Below, piece after piece: positions 24,113-33,088 of a stretch of 64,000 nt of DNA; position 1 is the first letter of the stretch, and every line of letters begins with the position of its first letter. The DNA lies in contig DBFJJS010000008.1 of the NCBI GenBank assembly GCA_048393055.1, forward strand, positions 1 to 64,000. Direction: 5' to 3'. The position numbers and the translations under genes were made by a program. Source of the DNA: Faeciplasma sp048393055 (GTDB lineage Bacteria > Bacillota > Clostridia > Oscillospirales > Ruminococcaceae). The notes under the pieces were generated by a model. It saw nothing but the letters and a program-made list of their open reading frames with translations. It was not told where the DNA came from and made no database searches.

Positions 24113-25231
24113 TTATCCGACAAGACCGGATCTTTCAAGTCCCTCAGTAAAGTACTTTTGAAGGAATATGTACATTACAAGCATTGGGGTTATTGACAAA
24201 AGACATCCCGCCTCAAGCCAAACAATCTTTCGTCGCGTACCCACCTGCGCATTGTTGAACAGCTGCTGGTCAAGCGTTGTTGACAACCTTCGCAGGGCAA
24301 TTGCAACGGTTTTGTTGTTGACAAAGTACGTAGAGCTTATGTAGTAATCGTTCCAGTACCATACGATTGAGAACAGGAACACCGTCAGAAACGCCGAGGA
24401 TGCGTTCGGAACCATTATCTTTATAAAGGTCTTAAATGGACCGCAGCCATCGAGATATGCGGCGTCTTCCAGCTCCTTGGGGAGGCCCTTAAAGAACTGC
24501 CTGAATATAAGCACAAACAGTCCCGATTTAATGCCGTTTACGAATATTGCAGGTGCATACATTACTATCGGGTTATCTATAAGAGATATGTAATGCTCAC
24601 CGCTCACCTGACCTGTCATTATCGGAATTCCAAGGAACGTAGTCGCTCCCGCAGATGCAGCAAGCTCTACCAGTCCAAAGCACTTGAAGAACGCCCACTG
24701 AAGATATAGCGGTATTACCGTGATCTGTGGCGGTACGATGATCTGCATTATAACTATTGCAAACAGTATTCCTTTGCCCTTGAAATCAAATCTTGCAAAA
24801 CCGTATCCCGTGATAGCGCAGACCACTACTGACAGAAGCGAGCAGACAATATTCAAAAGAAGAGTGTTTAAAAACGTTGGACCAAAGTCCATTGCATACC
24901 ACACGTCTACAATATTGCTGAAGGTAAACGACTTTGGAAGCCATATAACCGACGGGTCAGTCATCTGTACCGAAGGTCTAAACGCTGTGGACAGCATATA
25001 GATGAGCGGATACAGGATGATAAAGCACATTCCGAAAAGTATGAGGAATCTGAATATCGGCCACACTTTTTCTATAAGTCTGCGTCTGCGCAAATATCTC
25101 AAGTGTTCAGGAGCCAGCTGACGTGCATCAAGGGTTCCAGCCTTCTTCGCCGCCTTGTAAGCCTTCGATTTTTCCTTAAGATGCTTTGCACGTTCACGCG
25201 CAAAAATTCTTTCTTCTTTAGCAGTTGCCAT
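24113..25231 (-). CDS. Carbohydrate ABC transporter permease, MalG type (second pair)
   Basis: 372 aa, longer than the usual 275-300 because of a basic N-terminal extension of about 70 residues and an insertion near residues 190-225. Six membrane helices; the cytoplasmic EAA loop reads EDAAYLDGCGPFKTFIKIMVP and docks on an ATPase of the MalK/MsmX type. It is the partner of the permease 14 bp upstream. ATG has GGGGGG upstream. It is the last gene of the transport operon before the probable terminator. Substrate unknown; the locus and the GH26 protein nearby suggest an oligosaccharide. Confidence 0.9.
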   Translation of the reverse strand: MATAKEERIFARERAKHLKEKSKAYKAAKKAGTLDARQLAPEHLRYLRRRRLIEKVWPIFRFLILFGMCFIILYPLIYMLSTAFRPSVQMTDPSVIWLPKSFTFSNIVDVWYAMDFGPTFLNTLLLNIVCSLLSVVVCAITGYGFARFDFKGKGILFAIVIMQIIVPPQITVIPLYLQWAFFKCFGLVELAASAGATTFLGIPIMTGQVSGEHYISLIDNPIVMYAPAIFVNGIKSGLFVLIFRQFFKGLPKELEDAAYLDGCGPFKTFIKIMVPNASSAFLTVFLFSIVWYWNDYYISSTYFVNNKTVAIALRRLSTTLDQQLFNNAQVGTRRKIVWLEAGCLLSITPMLVMYIFLQKYFTEGLERSGLVG

Positions 25232-25245
25232 TCATATTCCCCCCT

Positions 25246-26238
25246 TTACACTTCGTAGTAAACGAACTTGTTTACGATCGGCAGAACTATGCACAGCGCA
25301 AGAATTACAATTAAGAAGTACGACCATGCCATAGCCGCAGAATAACCATGCGCCCAGTCAGACGCTTGCGCAAGCACTAACTCCATAACGCCGTTATTCG
25401 GGTCAATAAAGGAATCGATGATAGTATAGATGATATTCGCTACTATCATAGGGCTGATGTACGGAAGGGTAATCTTCCAGAAGAACTCCCAAGACGTCGC
25501 CCCCTCTATTTGAGCAGCTTCCTTAGCCGATACCGGAATATTCTGCAGCGCTGCCAGGAAGATGATTATCTGAATACCCGAGTTCCACACAAGGTTAAAT
25601 ATATCGCTTGTTACCATGGTTATCAGCTCGGTCAGGCTGTCGCTTATATTGTACACGCCTAAAAACCTCAGCAGCTCTCCAGCCATATCTGTCTCAAACA
25701 TAGTTGAAAACTGATCCGCGCCGCCCGAGTAACCCGAGGTGTCCATATCGCCGTTAATGATACTGATAACAGGTCCTGTCGCAATGATAACCGGCAGGAA
25801 GAATACAGCACGGGCAAACGTTCTTCCCTTAAATTTCTGATTCAGAATAATGGCGATAAATATAGAAAATATAATTATGATAGGCGTTTTCCAAAGCGTA
25901 TCCCTAAGTACTGCGATCAGTGCCTCGGTATAATCGGTATCTCTTGTAAACGTATCGATGTAGTTTTGGATTCCTATAAATGTCGTCTGCATTTCGCCAA
26001 GAGTTACCTGAGTCTCGTTGAGCGAATACCAAAATGACGTGATAAGAGGGCTAATGAAGAAGTAGAGAGTGCCTATGATCCATATTCCCAAAAAGCCATA
26101 TCCGTAAAGAGCTTTACGCCTTTCATAAGGAATCTTCAGACCTTTTGCCCTTGCTTCCTTTGGAGCCTTAGGCGCCTTTGGAGCTTTAGCCGGCTTTGGG
26201 GTCTTTTCCTTCACGGCTTTTACTGCTGCTTCAGCCAT
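25246..26238 (-). CDS. Sugar ABC transporter permease, MalF type (second pair)
   Basis: 330 aa. A Lys/Ala/Pro-rich N-terminal tail with repeated KAP units (about 10-30), then six membrane helices with the EAA loop SAKEAAQIEGATSWEFFWKITLP. A large extracellular loop (about 160-205, SGGADQFSTMFETDMAG) lies between helices 3 and 4, unlike minimal CUT1 permeases. ATG at 26238 lies 1 nt after the stop of the DUF5696 gene and shares its AGGAGG ribosome site, so translation is coupled. It pairs with the MalG-type permease downstream. Confidence 0.9.
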   Translation of the reverse strand: MAEAAVKAVKEKTPKPAKAPKAPKAPKEARAKGLKIPYERRKALYGYGFLGIWIIGTLYFFISPLITSFWYSLNETQVTLGEMQTTFIGIQNYIDTFTRDTDYTEALIAVLRDTLWKTPIIIIFSIFIAIILNQKFKGRTFARAVFFLPVIIATGPVISIINGDMDTSGYSGGADQFSTMFETDMAGELLRFLGVYNISDSLTELITMVTSDIFNLVWNSGIQIIIFLAALQNIPVSAKEAAQIEGATSWEFFWKITLPYISPMIVANIIYTIIDSFIDPNNGVMELVLAQASDWAHGYSAAMAWSYFLIVILALCIVLPIVNKFVYYEV

Positions 26239-26239
26239 A

Positions 26240-28771
26240 TTATCTCAAACCTCCTTCATCAACATAATCAGAATAATTGTATATCTTGCCGTCCGCAGTA
26301 ATCACACCGGTATCAAGGTCTACCGTCGTCACAACTCCGTTTTCATATGTGGTAGTGATTACAGAGCCGTCAACTTCATAGCCGGTCATTACAGAGTCCG
26401 ATACCAGCGAAAGAACTTCCTTTGCAATCTGATACTCGCCTATGCACTCATCGACCCAGCCCTCGTACGTTGCGTAGTAAAGGTTGTCATAATCTGTATT
26501 TGACACCTCTGTAGCGCTGCTGTATATGAAATCGTACTGGATGTTAGAGCCTGCGGCTATCGCCTTAAGGAACTGCTCCTTTGAATCAGGGGAGCCGTTT
26601 ATAGCCTCGGTGGAGTATGGTATATAGCCGTGCAGCACCATTTGGACAAACGGGATATCCTGATCAACAATCTTGAACTGGCTCGACTCAAGCGTAAGGT
26701 TCTTTACGGTGTCGACATATGGAAGGAGATATGCATTCGGAGCGTCAGCAATTATCTTTCCTGCGCTTTCCTTAAGGGACGCGTACATATCCATTATGTA
26801 CTGGGCTGTAGTAGCACGGTTGGTGTGATTTCTTGTAGAGAAGTCCGACCACAGCTTTGAAGAGAAGGAACCAAGTCCTGCACCTGCGCCCTCATACTTC
26901 GAAAGATTCTTTGTAACCTTTTCGGAAAGGTCTGCTATCGACTTTGGTGCGAGCAGTGCGGGAGCCACGCCCGGCTCGGGAGTACCATAGACGATATTAT
27001 AGTTATATGGTCTTGCATAAGACCTAGAAATTCTATATGCAGTATCGAATAGCGTCCAGAAGCCATTGCCGTTTGACGTAAATGTATAGCTATCAAGCGA
27101 ATTGTAAAAGTCGACGTTGTTTTCAGCAAAGAACTCGATCATATCTTCGTAATCGCCTCTGCCTCCAAGACAGCCTGCTATTGAATCACCTGTGTCTATC
27201 TTTCCCGACATGGAATCGTTCGACCAGTCGTTATAGTTGACAACAAAATCAGTAACTCCAAGCTCCATAAGCTCCGAAACTATCTCTACAGCCTCTTCAA
27301 ATGTGGTAAACGCAGTCTTAACGTCTATCGGGATGCCGAGGATTGATTTGGACTTAAGAGTTCCTCCGTAGAAGTCAATGAACAGCGGAGCATAATCGCT
27401 CTGCGCGACCTTTGTCAGACCCTTCTCCTCGATAAGATAATTCCTATAAACGTCCGCTATCTCAGTATAGGAAACTACCTCGTTATCCGAGGTTATCGGG
27501 TAATACCTTACAGCAAGACGCTCAACCGGTATCGAGCCGTCCCCGCGTTCAAATACCAAAATGTTTGACTGACCCGCCATGTTGTACGTATCCGTAGAGC
27601 GAAGCATAAATGAGAAATAACAGTAGTTATAGCCGGCATTATCGTTCTTATTATAAGCAACGCCTGCGTTGGCTGATGCAAACGTGTCGCCGTCTGTCGC
27701 AATCATTACAAGACCGTCGTTTCCCTTTACCATCGCCATTACAGGAAGGTAAGCCTGCTCTGTAACGTCCGCCATAAGCTCCCTTACATTGGCGACATCG
27801 TCACCGTAAAGAGTAGCCTTGTAATTTGAATAGTTAGTCTTGCCGTTGTTAAGGTTTATAATCGCGCCGGAGCCGTCCGGTATCAGCATGTAACCTGTAG
27901 CACTGCTGTCGGCAGCGCTCATGTAAGGACCTATGGCAATGTCCGTCAGTATGGTGACATCCGTCTCCGATTCCTCTGCGGTCACTCCCTCTACATAGCC
28001 GGATTTTTCATTGATCTCGTCTGTTACGATGTATACCTCAAGATACTCGTCCGTTATAACGTAATACACAGGAATCTCGGCGTCGACGGTTCTGAAGTCG
28101 TATGTTACCTTCACCCCGTTGTCTACAAGCTCAAATGTCGTATCTCCGTCTTCTGTGGATTCCCTGTAGGAGTAGAGGTAGCTTTGAGACGTGGTAAGGT
28201 CAGTCGCGTTGCCGTATTTAACCGCAATGTTTGAAAGCCTTGTCTTAAGCGAAGCTGGAGTGCTTGTAGCATCATCCAAAAGCGCGTTTACACAGTTGGT
28301 CCAGTGCACGGCTCCGGATTCCTTGACGTAAAGCCCTATTCTCTCATACTGCTCGTCAAGGTATAGGATGAAGCTGTCGTTCTCCGCTGCTACGGTACAA
28401 CGGGCGATCTCTTCCTCGTCGGTAAGAAATACTATTTCCTCTTCATCGTCCTCGTCTTCTTCCTCTTCTGCCGGTTCTTCTACAGGCTCTGTATCTTCTG
28501 CCGGCTCTTCCTCGCTGCCGCCCGTTTCTCCCTCGGTTAAGCCGCCCTCAGTAGCTTCTTCGCCAGCCGTCTCCTCGCCGGCGGTCTCGCCGTCAGAGAC
28601 GCCGTCCGCTGCCGAATCTGCATCAGGATCGTCTGTTGTCTGTGTCTGCGAGTCAGTCGTCACAGCGCTGTCATCGGTATTTTCGTCTGCCGCTGTTGGA
28701 AAAACAGCTATTGATGCAAGCATCGCCGCAACGAGCAGACAAGCGATCAACCTGAAAAATTTATTCTTCAT
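26240..28771 (-). CDS. Secreted DUF5696-type protein
   Basis: 843 aa. Signal peptide (MKNKFFRLIACLLVAAMLAS, cleavage after TAA), no lipobox, then a very acidic Glu/Asp/Thr-rich linker (about 30-115) and a long folded region. The first part (NDSFILYLDEQYERIGLYVK, SGAVHWTN) and central part (YAPLFIDFYGG, ELGVTDFVVNYNDWSND) match my memory of DUF5696 proteins, which accompany sugar ABC permeases and YIP1 proteins in Firmicutes; the central part may be a TIM-barrel-like fold. No enzyme activity is established. It has neither membrane helix nor wall signal beyond the signal peptide. It lies between the YIP1 gene and the second permease pair and is co-transcribed with both. Confidence 0.75.
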   Translation of the reverse strand: MKNKFFRLIACLLVAAMLASIAVFPTAADENTDDSAVTTDSQTQTTDDPDADSAADGVSDGETAGEETAGEEATEGGLTEGETGGSEEEPAEDTEPVEEPAEEEEDEDDEEEIVFLTDEEEIARCTVAAENDSFILYLDEQYERIGLYVKESGAVHWTNCVNALLDDATSTPASLKTRLSNIAVKYGNATDLTTSQSYLYSYRESTEDGDTTFELVDNGVKVTYDFRTVDAEIPVYYVITDEYLEVYIVTDEINEKSGYVEGVTAEESETDVTILTDIAIGPYMSAADSSATGYMLIPDGSGAIINLNNGKTNYSNYKATLYGDDVANVRELMADVTEQAYLPVMAMVKGNDGLVMIATDGDTFASANAGVAYNKNDNAGYNYCYFSFMLRSTDTYNMAGQSNILVFERGDGSIPVERLAVRYYPITSDNEVVSYTEIADVYRNYLIEEKGLTKVAQSDYAPLFIDFYGGTLKSKSILGIPIDVKTAFTTFEEAVEIVSELMELGVTDFVVNYNDWSNDSMSGKIDTGDSIAGCLGGRGDYEDMIEFFAENNVDFYNSLDSYTFTSNGNGFWTLFDTAYRISRSYARPYNYNIVYGTPEPGVAPALLAPKSIADLSEKVTKNLSKYEGAGAGLGSFSSKLWSDFSTRNHTNRATTAQYIMDMYASLKESAGKIIADAPNAYLLPYVDTVKNLTLESSQFKIVDQDIPFVQMVLHGYIPYSTEAINGSPDSKEQFLKAIAAGSNIQYDFIYSSATEVSNTDYDNLYYATYEGWVDECIGEYQIAKEVLSLVSDSVMTGYEVDGSVITTTYENGVVTTVDLDTGVITADGKIYNYSDYVDEGGLR

Positions 28772-28791
28772 AATAACTCACTTTCTGCCCA

Positions 28792-29427
28792 TCAGCTTCT
28801 CACTCTATACATGATCTCGGTATAGATTGTGAAGAAGAAGAGCCATACCTGCTGGAAGAGTGACATAAGCAGTACGAGCAGGAACAAAATCAGCAGCATA
28901 CCGATTACGGTCAAAATTATGCAGGCTATTGTTTTACCGAATGAATACTGGTGGCATGCCTTAATCCCGAATACCATCAGGATTACAGACCACCAAAGAC
29001 CTATCTGCGATATGGCAGTGACCCAGATGGATTCGTCGAGAGTTACAAAGTAAGACACTATAGTGGAAAGTATGCTTCCTACAATGTACGGGACAAGCGC
29101 ATACGCAGAATATATTGCAATTCGCTTCATATTGCCCTCGCCGTCAAGCAGGGTGCAGAAGGACCAGTTAGACACCACCCACGTAAGATAGTATACAACG
29201 CTCTGCACAAGTATCGGAACTACGTTAAATACGTCCGAGTACGCCCTCATGTTATATGCAAAGCCGCCGAATCTGGCGTTGAAAACCTGAGCTATGAACA
29301 GGAACAGCACTATTACTGCCGATATCTTCAGGGAACCCTGTTTTTTCCACCTCATGTCCTCATAGCCCTCGATAGGATGGAAAATTACATGCTTAAGCCA
29401 CTGCACCGGAGTCATATCATAAATCAT
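28792..29427 (-). CDS. YIP1-family multispanning membrane protein
   Basis: 211 aa with an amphipathic N-terminus (VQWLKHVIFHPIEGYEDMRW) and five membrane helices, the layout of bacterial YIP1 (PF04893) proteins, whose function is unknown. The ATG at 29427 overlaps the stop of the NHL/TPR gene (ATGA), so both are translated together. In this locus it may be a membrane scaffold for the permease complex, which is inference from position only. Confidence 0.8.
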   Translation of the reverse strand: MIYDMTPVQWLKHVIFHPIEGYEDMRWKKQGSLKISAVIVLFLFIAQVFNARFGGFAYNMRAYSDVFNVVPILVQSVVYYLTWVVSNWSFCTLLDGEGNMKRIAIYSAYALVPYIVGSILSTIVSYFVTLDESIWVTAISQIGLWWSVILMVFGIKACHQYSFGKTIACIILTVIGMLLILFLLVLLMSLFQQVWLFFFTIYTEIMYRVRS

Positions 29428-31097
29428 TTTTTATTGCCCCCCTTCGCAATGCTTTCAAGCTTTGGCATAAGGTTTTGCCAGAGCCGCCTTATTTTTTTGC
29501 CAAGCCAGCCCAAGAATGTCGAAATAAGCTTTTTAGGAATCTTTCCGCGCTTCTTGAGCATTCCGATTACAATCAATGCTATAATAACGATTATAACTAT
29601 TACTGCAATGAGAGTAAAGTTGTCTCTGAGCATCTCCTTGCGCTTCGATTCAAATGCCCTATCGTAATCCTCGTCCTGATATGCGAGCTTGAAATACTCG
29701 ATTGCCTGGTCGTAGTCGTCTCTATTAAGATAAGCTCTGCCGAGGGCAATGTAAGCCATATTGTAGTTTCCGTCCCTCTTGATGACTTCTTCCCAGTAAC
29801 CTACTGCCTCTTCATAGAGACCTCTGTTGAACAGCTCGACCGCCTCATGGACGTATGCGCCGAACAGCGTCTCCTCAAAGACCGTTATATCGTTGGTTCT
29901 GCCGTCGAGAATGAAGATGTAATTGTCAAGACACTCGATAGCGTTAGGATTGTCAAATCCCCCGTTCTGCGCCTCTTGATCACTTCCGAAGATGAACAAA
30001 AGGTTGCACTCCCTGTCATACTGGAATACGCGTCCCGAGGTATAGTCGAGAATATTTATAAGTCCGTTTGTACCTATGGTTATGTCTGTAAGTCTGGTTA
30101 CATAAGTAGTACCCGAATAAGTAACTTCCTCCTGATCGCCGAACGTCAGATCTGCCGCGTTGGTCGTCAGCTCAAGAATGTTTTCACCGGCGGGGTTAAG
30201 TTTTTTAACTGCGTCTGTCGAAATATTTGCAACCTCTGTTACAGTATAGATAAAGCCCTCGTCATCAATGTCAAAGTTAGCGTACTCTACCGGAGTAGCT
30301 CTTGTAAGTGACGCCGCCTGAGATTCGGACGCAAATCTTCTCCAAATCTTATTTCTTATAACCTCTGCGGTAACCTCAACTCTGTTGGCGCCGTAAAATC
30401 CTATAAAGGAGCCGGAGGGTGAAAACATTATAGCTCCTTTGTTTACCGCGGGGCAAATTACGTAAACGTTTTTGGATGAGTCTACAAGCACCTTAGTGCA
30501 GTAAAATGATACTGAATCGTAAAGCTCGGTGTCAGGTCTTGTATACTCGGTGATGATTTTACCGTCAAAGCCTGCCTTTATGACCCTCTGGTTATCCCTG
30601 TCCGCGATATACATGATATCGTCCTCATCGACAAATATACCATACGGAGACTTGAGACCGGTTACCTCTCTTGTCGCAGTGCTTCCGTCAGAAGCAGTGT
30701 ACTCCTCGGTAAGGCTGCTGCCGGTGAACGTCTTGTAGCACGCGATAAGGTTGAAGTTTACGTCTGTTCTTATTATTCTGTTGTTTCCTGTGTCAACGAT
30801 AAAGAATTCGTTGTTGGGCGAAAGGAAGAAATCCTTTGCGTCACTGAGCGTTGCAGGCTCATCCTCGCTGATAAACAGCGGGCTTTCCGGGTCCGACAGC
30901 TGATCAAGCCCCATGTCTGCTCCGGTTATGGTATCTCTTACGATATAACCATTCTGGGATGGAACAGCCTTTCCCCATGCGTCATAGCTGTACGATATGT
31001 ACGGATCTTTGGCACAGACAGAAACGGTCATTACCGACAGCACTGTCAGGGCCGCTAAAAGTACACAGAGCGCTTTTTTAATATGTATACTCGTCAC
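29424..31097 (-). CDS. Membrane-tethered NHL-repeat and TPR protein
   Basis: 557 aa. Signal peptide (about 1-28), then repeated six-bladed propeller-like NHL units (about 75-395: FFIVDTGNNRIIRTD, MYIADRDNQRVIKAG, INILDYTSGRVFQYD), two tetratricopeptide repeats (about 415-475: AVELFNRGLYEEAVGYW, AYIALGRAYLNRDDYDQAIE), one membrane helix (about 495-515) and a basic cytoplasmic tail. The body is therefore outside the cell. Such proteins usually bind other proteins or glycans. The GTG start has AAAGGTGAT upstream. It is coupled by a 4-nt overlap to the YIP1 gene and sits between the two permease pairs. The role in the transporter is unknown. Confidence 0.8.
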   Translation of the reverse strand: MTSIHIKKALCVLLAALTVLSVMTVSVCAKDPYISYSYDAWGKAVPSQNGYIVRDTITGADMGLDQLSDPESPLFISEDEPATLSDAKDFFLSPNNEFFIVDTGNNRIIRTDVNFNLIACYKTFTGSSLTEEYTASDGSTATREVTGLKSPYGIFVDEDDIMYIADRDNQRVIKAGFDGKIITEYTRPDTELYDSVSFYCTKVLVDSSKNVYVICPAVNKGAIMFSPSGSFIGFYGANRVEVTAEVIRNKIWRRFASESQAASLTRATPVEYANFDIDDEGFIYTVTEVANISTDAVKKLNPAGENILELTTNAADLTFGDQEEVTYSGTTYVTRLTDITIGTNGLINILDYTSGRVFQYDRECNLLFIFGSDQEAQNGGFDNPNAIECLDNYIFILDGRTNDITVFEETLFGAYVHEAVELFNRGLYEEAVGYWEEVIKRDGNYNMAYIALGRAYLNRDDYDQAIEYFKLAYQDEDYDRAFESKRKEMLRDNFTLIAVIVIIVIIALIVIGMLKKRGKIPKKLISTFLGWLGKKIRRLWQNLMPKLESIAKGGNKK

Positions 31098-31144
31098 CGC
31101 TTATCACCTTTATCCTTTTCTTAGTAATTCATGTTGGTCGTGTG

Positions 31145-32104
31145 TTAATCCTTCATACCGGAGTTGGCCATCGTCTCCATAACATTACTCTGAGCGATAA
31201 GGAAGATGACGAGCGGAGGAATCATAAGCACTACCGCCGACGCGTAAATAATGCCTTGACGAGCAATACCTGAGGCCGCAATCTGCGACATAATCGTAGG
31301 AAGCGTCTTAAGATTCTCCTGGTAAACAAGCGCGCCGCCCTGTACGTTCCATGCGCTCTGGAATACGAATATGATAAGCGTTGCAATAGCAGGCTTCTGG
31401 TTAGGTATTACTACCTGCCAACATGTTCTGAATACTCCAGCACCGTCAACCTTTGCAGCGTCAATTATTGAGTCGTTGATGGTAGACATGCTCTGGCGCA
31501 TAAGATACAGGCCCATAGGCGTCGCTACGCTGGGCAATATCAGTGCCCAATAGGTATTAATCATTCCCATTTTAGCCATAACTACGAACTGCATGATACC
31601 TGTAGCGGTAGAAGTGAACAAAAGGGATGTTACGATAAGCTGGTTGAAGAACCTGTAGCCAGGGAAACGGCACTTTGAAAGGCAGTACGCGCAGCAGCAG
31701 CATACAAATACATGCATTATCGTAATTACGACGGTGATGAATACCGAGTTGAATATGTATCTTGAGAACGGAACCCAGAGGTTGCCCGCAACCTTAAACA
31801 GATTTGAAAAGTTTTCTGTCGTAGGGCTGATAACATAGAGTTTCGGCGGGAATACAAACAACTCACTTATCGGCTTGAATGACTGAATGATTGAATAGTA
31901 AAGCGGGAAGAGCATAAATATGCCCAAAAGCGCCAGCAGGATAAATATTGCGATATCTCCGCCAATAGAGCTGTTGATATGCTTGCCCTTCGACTTCTTA
32001 ACGTGCACGGTATTAATATTTACCCTTTTTCTTCTCAGCCTCTTAAGCTTTTTTTCCTGTATGGCCGCCTGCTTTTCGGCGGTCAAACGTTTATCAGATG
32101 CCAT
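31145..32104 (-). CDS. Carbohydrate ABC transporter permease, MalG type (first pair)
   Basis: 319 aa, six membrane helices after a basic N-terminal tail of about 45 residues. EAA loop: DSIIDAAKVDGAGVFRTCWQVVIP. It is the CUT1 partner of the MalF-type permease 19 bp upstream. ATG has GGAGGGGGAG upstream. The protein is normal in length and motifs. Confidence 0.92.
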   Translation of the reverse strand: MASDKRLTAEKQAAIQEKKLKRLRRKRVNINTVHVKKSKGKHINSSIGGDIAIFILLALLGIFMLFPLYYSIIQSFKPISELFVFPPKLYVISPTTENFSNLFKVAGNLWVPFSRYIFNSVFITVVITIMHVFVCCCCAYCLSKCRFPGYRFFNQLIVTSLLFTSTATGIMQFVVMAKMGMINTYWALILPSVATPMGLYLMRQSMSTINDSIIDAAKVDGAGVFRTCWQVVIPNQKPAIATLIIFVFQSAWNVQGGALVYQENLKTLPTIMSQIAASGIARQGIIYASAVVLMIPPLVIFLIAQSNVMETMANSGMKD

Positions 32105-32123
32105 TATATCTCCCCCTCCTTTA

Positions 32124-33071
32124 TCAATCAGTGTATCTGCTGAGCAGCTTACGTATCAGATGATTTGTAACAAGCATCGCTACGAACAGTACCATACATA
32201 TCGCCGAGGCGTAGCCCATCTCATAACGAATCGAACCGTAGTCCTGAGCGTGATTCATAATCGTATGCACCGCGTAGTTTGTAGACGGAAGTCCGCAGAG
32301 TGTAGCTCCTACGCTTCCCACCGTAAACGCTCCCGAAATTGCAAGCACCGCAGCAAACAGAAGGGACGGTCCCATAGCTGGGATTGTGATAGTGAACAAC
32401 TCCTGGAATCTGTTTTGTATTCCCTCGATGGCTCCCGCCTCGTAGAGGGAGTCATCGATATTCTGGAATCCGGCTCGCAGCGCCAGGAAGCCGGCGCCCA
32501 TCGACGTCCATAACTGTACAATAATAACTATCGTCATCATATACGTCGTATCCGTCAGCCACTGCTTCGCCGTATTGATTATTCCCAAGTCCATCAACAC
32601 CGAGTTCAGGTATCCGTAGGAGTCGCCCGAGAACACAAGCTGCCAGATTACAAACGCAGACGGCGTCATTGACGGAGCGTAGAACACAAACGTAAAGAAC
32701 ACCTTGAAGAACGGGTTCATCTCATTGATAAGCCAAGCAAGTATAAAGCTTAACACATATGAGAACGGACCGGTGAATATTGCAAAGATAAGAGTATTTC
32801 TTATTGCAATTAAGAACACGTCGTCATTTACAAACAGCGAATAGAAATTCTGTAGTCCTATAAATCTCGGAAACTGTACAAGGTTAAAATTAGTAAGTCC
32901 GAGAGGGAAGGACATCACAACCGGCACGATTGTAAATATCGTGAACAGCACAAAGAACGGCAACATCATCAAGTAGCATGCCCAGTTTCTCTTCATCAGG
33001 TGCCATGTATATGCGCGCTTGCTTATGGTATTAATGGGCTTTGCTACAGCGACCTTTTCCTTTTTAGCCAT
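32124..33071 (-). CDS. Sugar ABC transporter permease, MalF type (first pair)
   Basis: 315 aa, six membrane helices, EAA loop DSLYEAGAIEGIQNRFQELFTITIP. It lies directly behind the giant solute-binding protein (17 bp) and before the MalG-type permease, the classical binding protein / permease / permease order. ATG has AGGGGAG upstream. Together the two permeases need an ATPase of MalK/MsmX type, absent from the locus; the orphan ATPase at 49721-50863 is the only such candidate in the window. Confidence 0.92.
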   Translation of the reverse strand: MAKKEKVAVAKPINTISKRAYTWHLMKRNWACYLMMLPFFVLFTIFTIVPVVMSFPLGLTNFNLVQFPRFIGLQNFYSLFVNDDVFLIAIRNTLIFAIFTGPFSYVLSFILAWLINEMNPFFKVFFTFVFYAPSMTPSAFVIWQLVFSGDSYGYLNSVLMDLGIINTAKQWLTDTTYMMTIVIIVQLWTSMGAGFLALRAGFQNIDDSLYEAGAIEGIQNRFQELFTITIPAMGPSLLFAAVLAISGAFTVGSVGATLCGLPSTNYAVHTIMNHAQDYGSIRYEMGYASAICMVLFVAMLVTNHLIRKLLSRYTD

Positions 33072-33088
33072 ATGCCTCGCTCCCCTCC

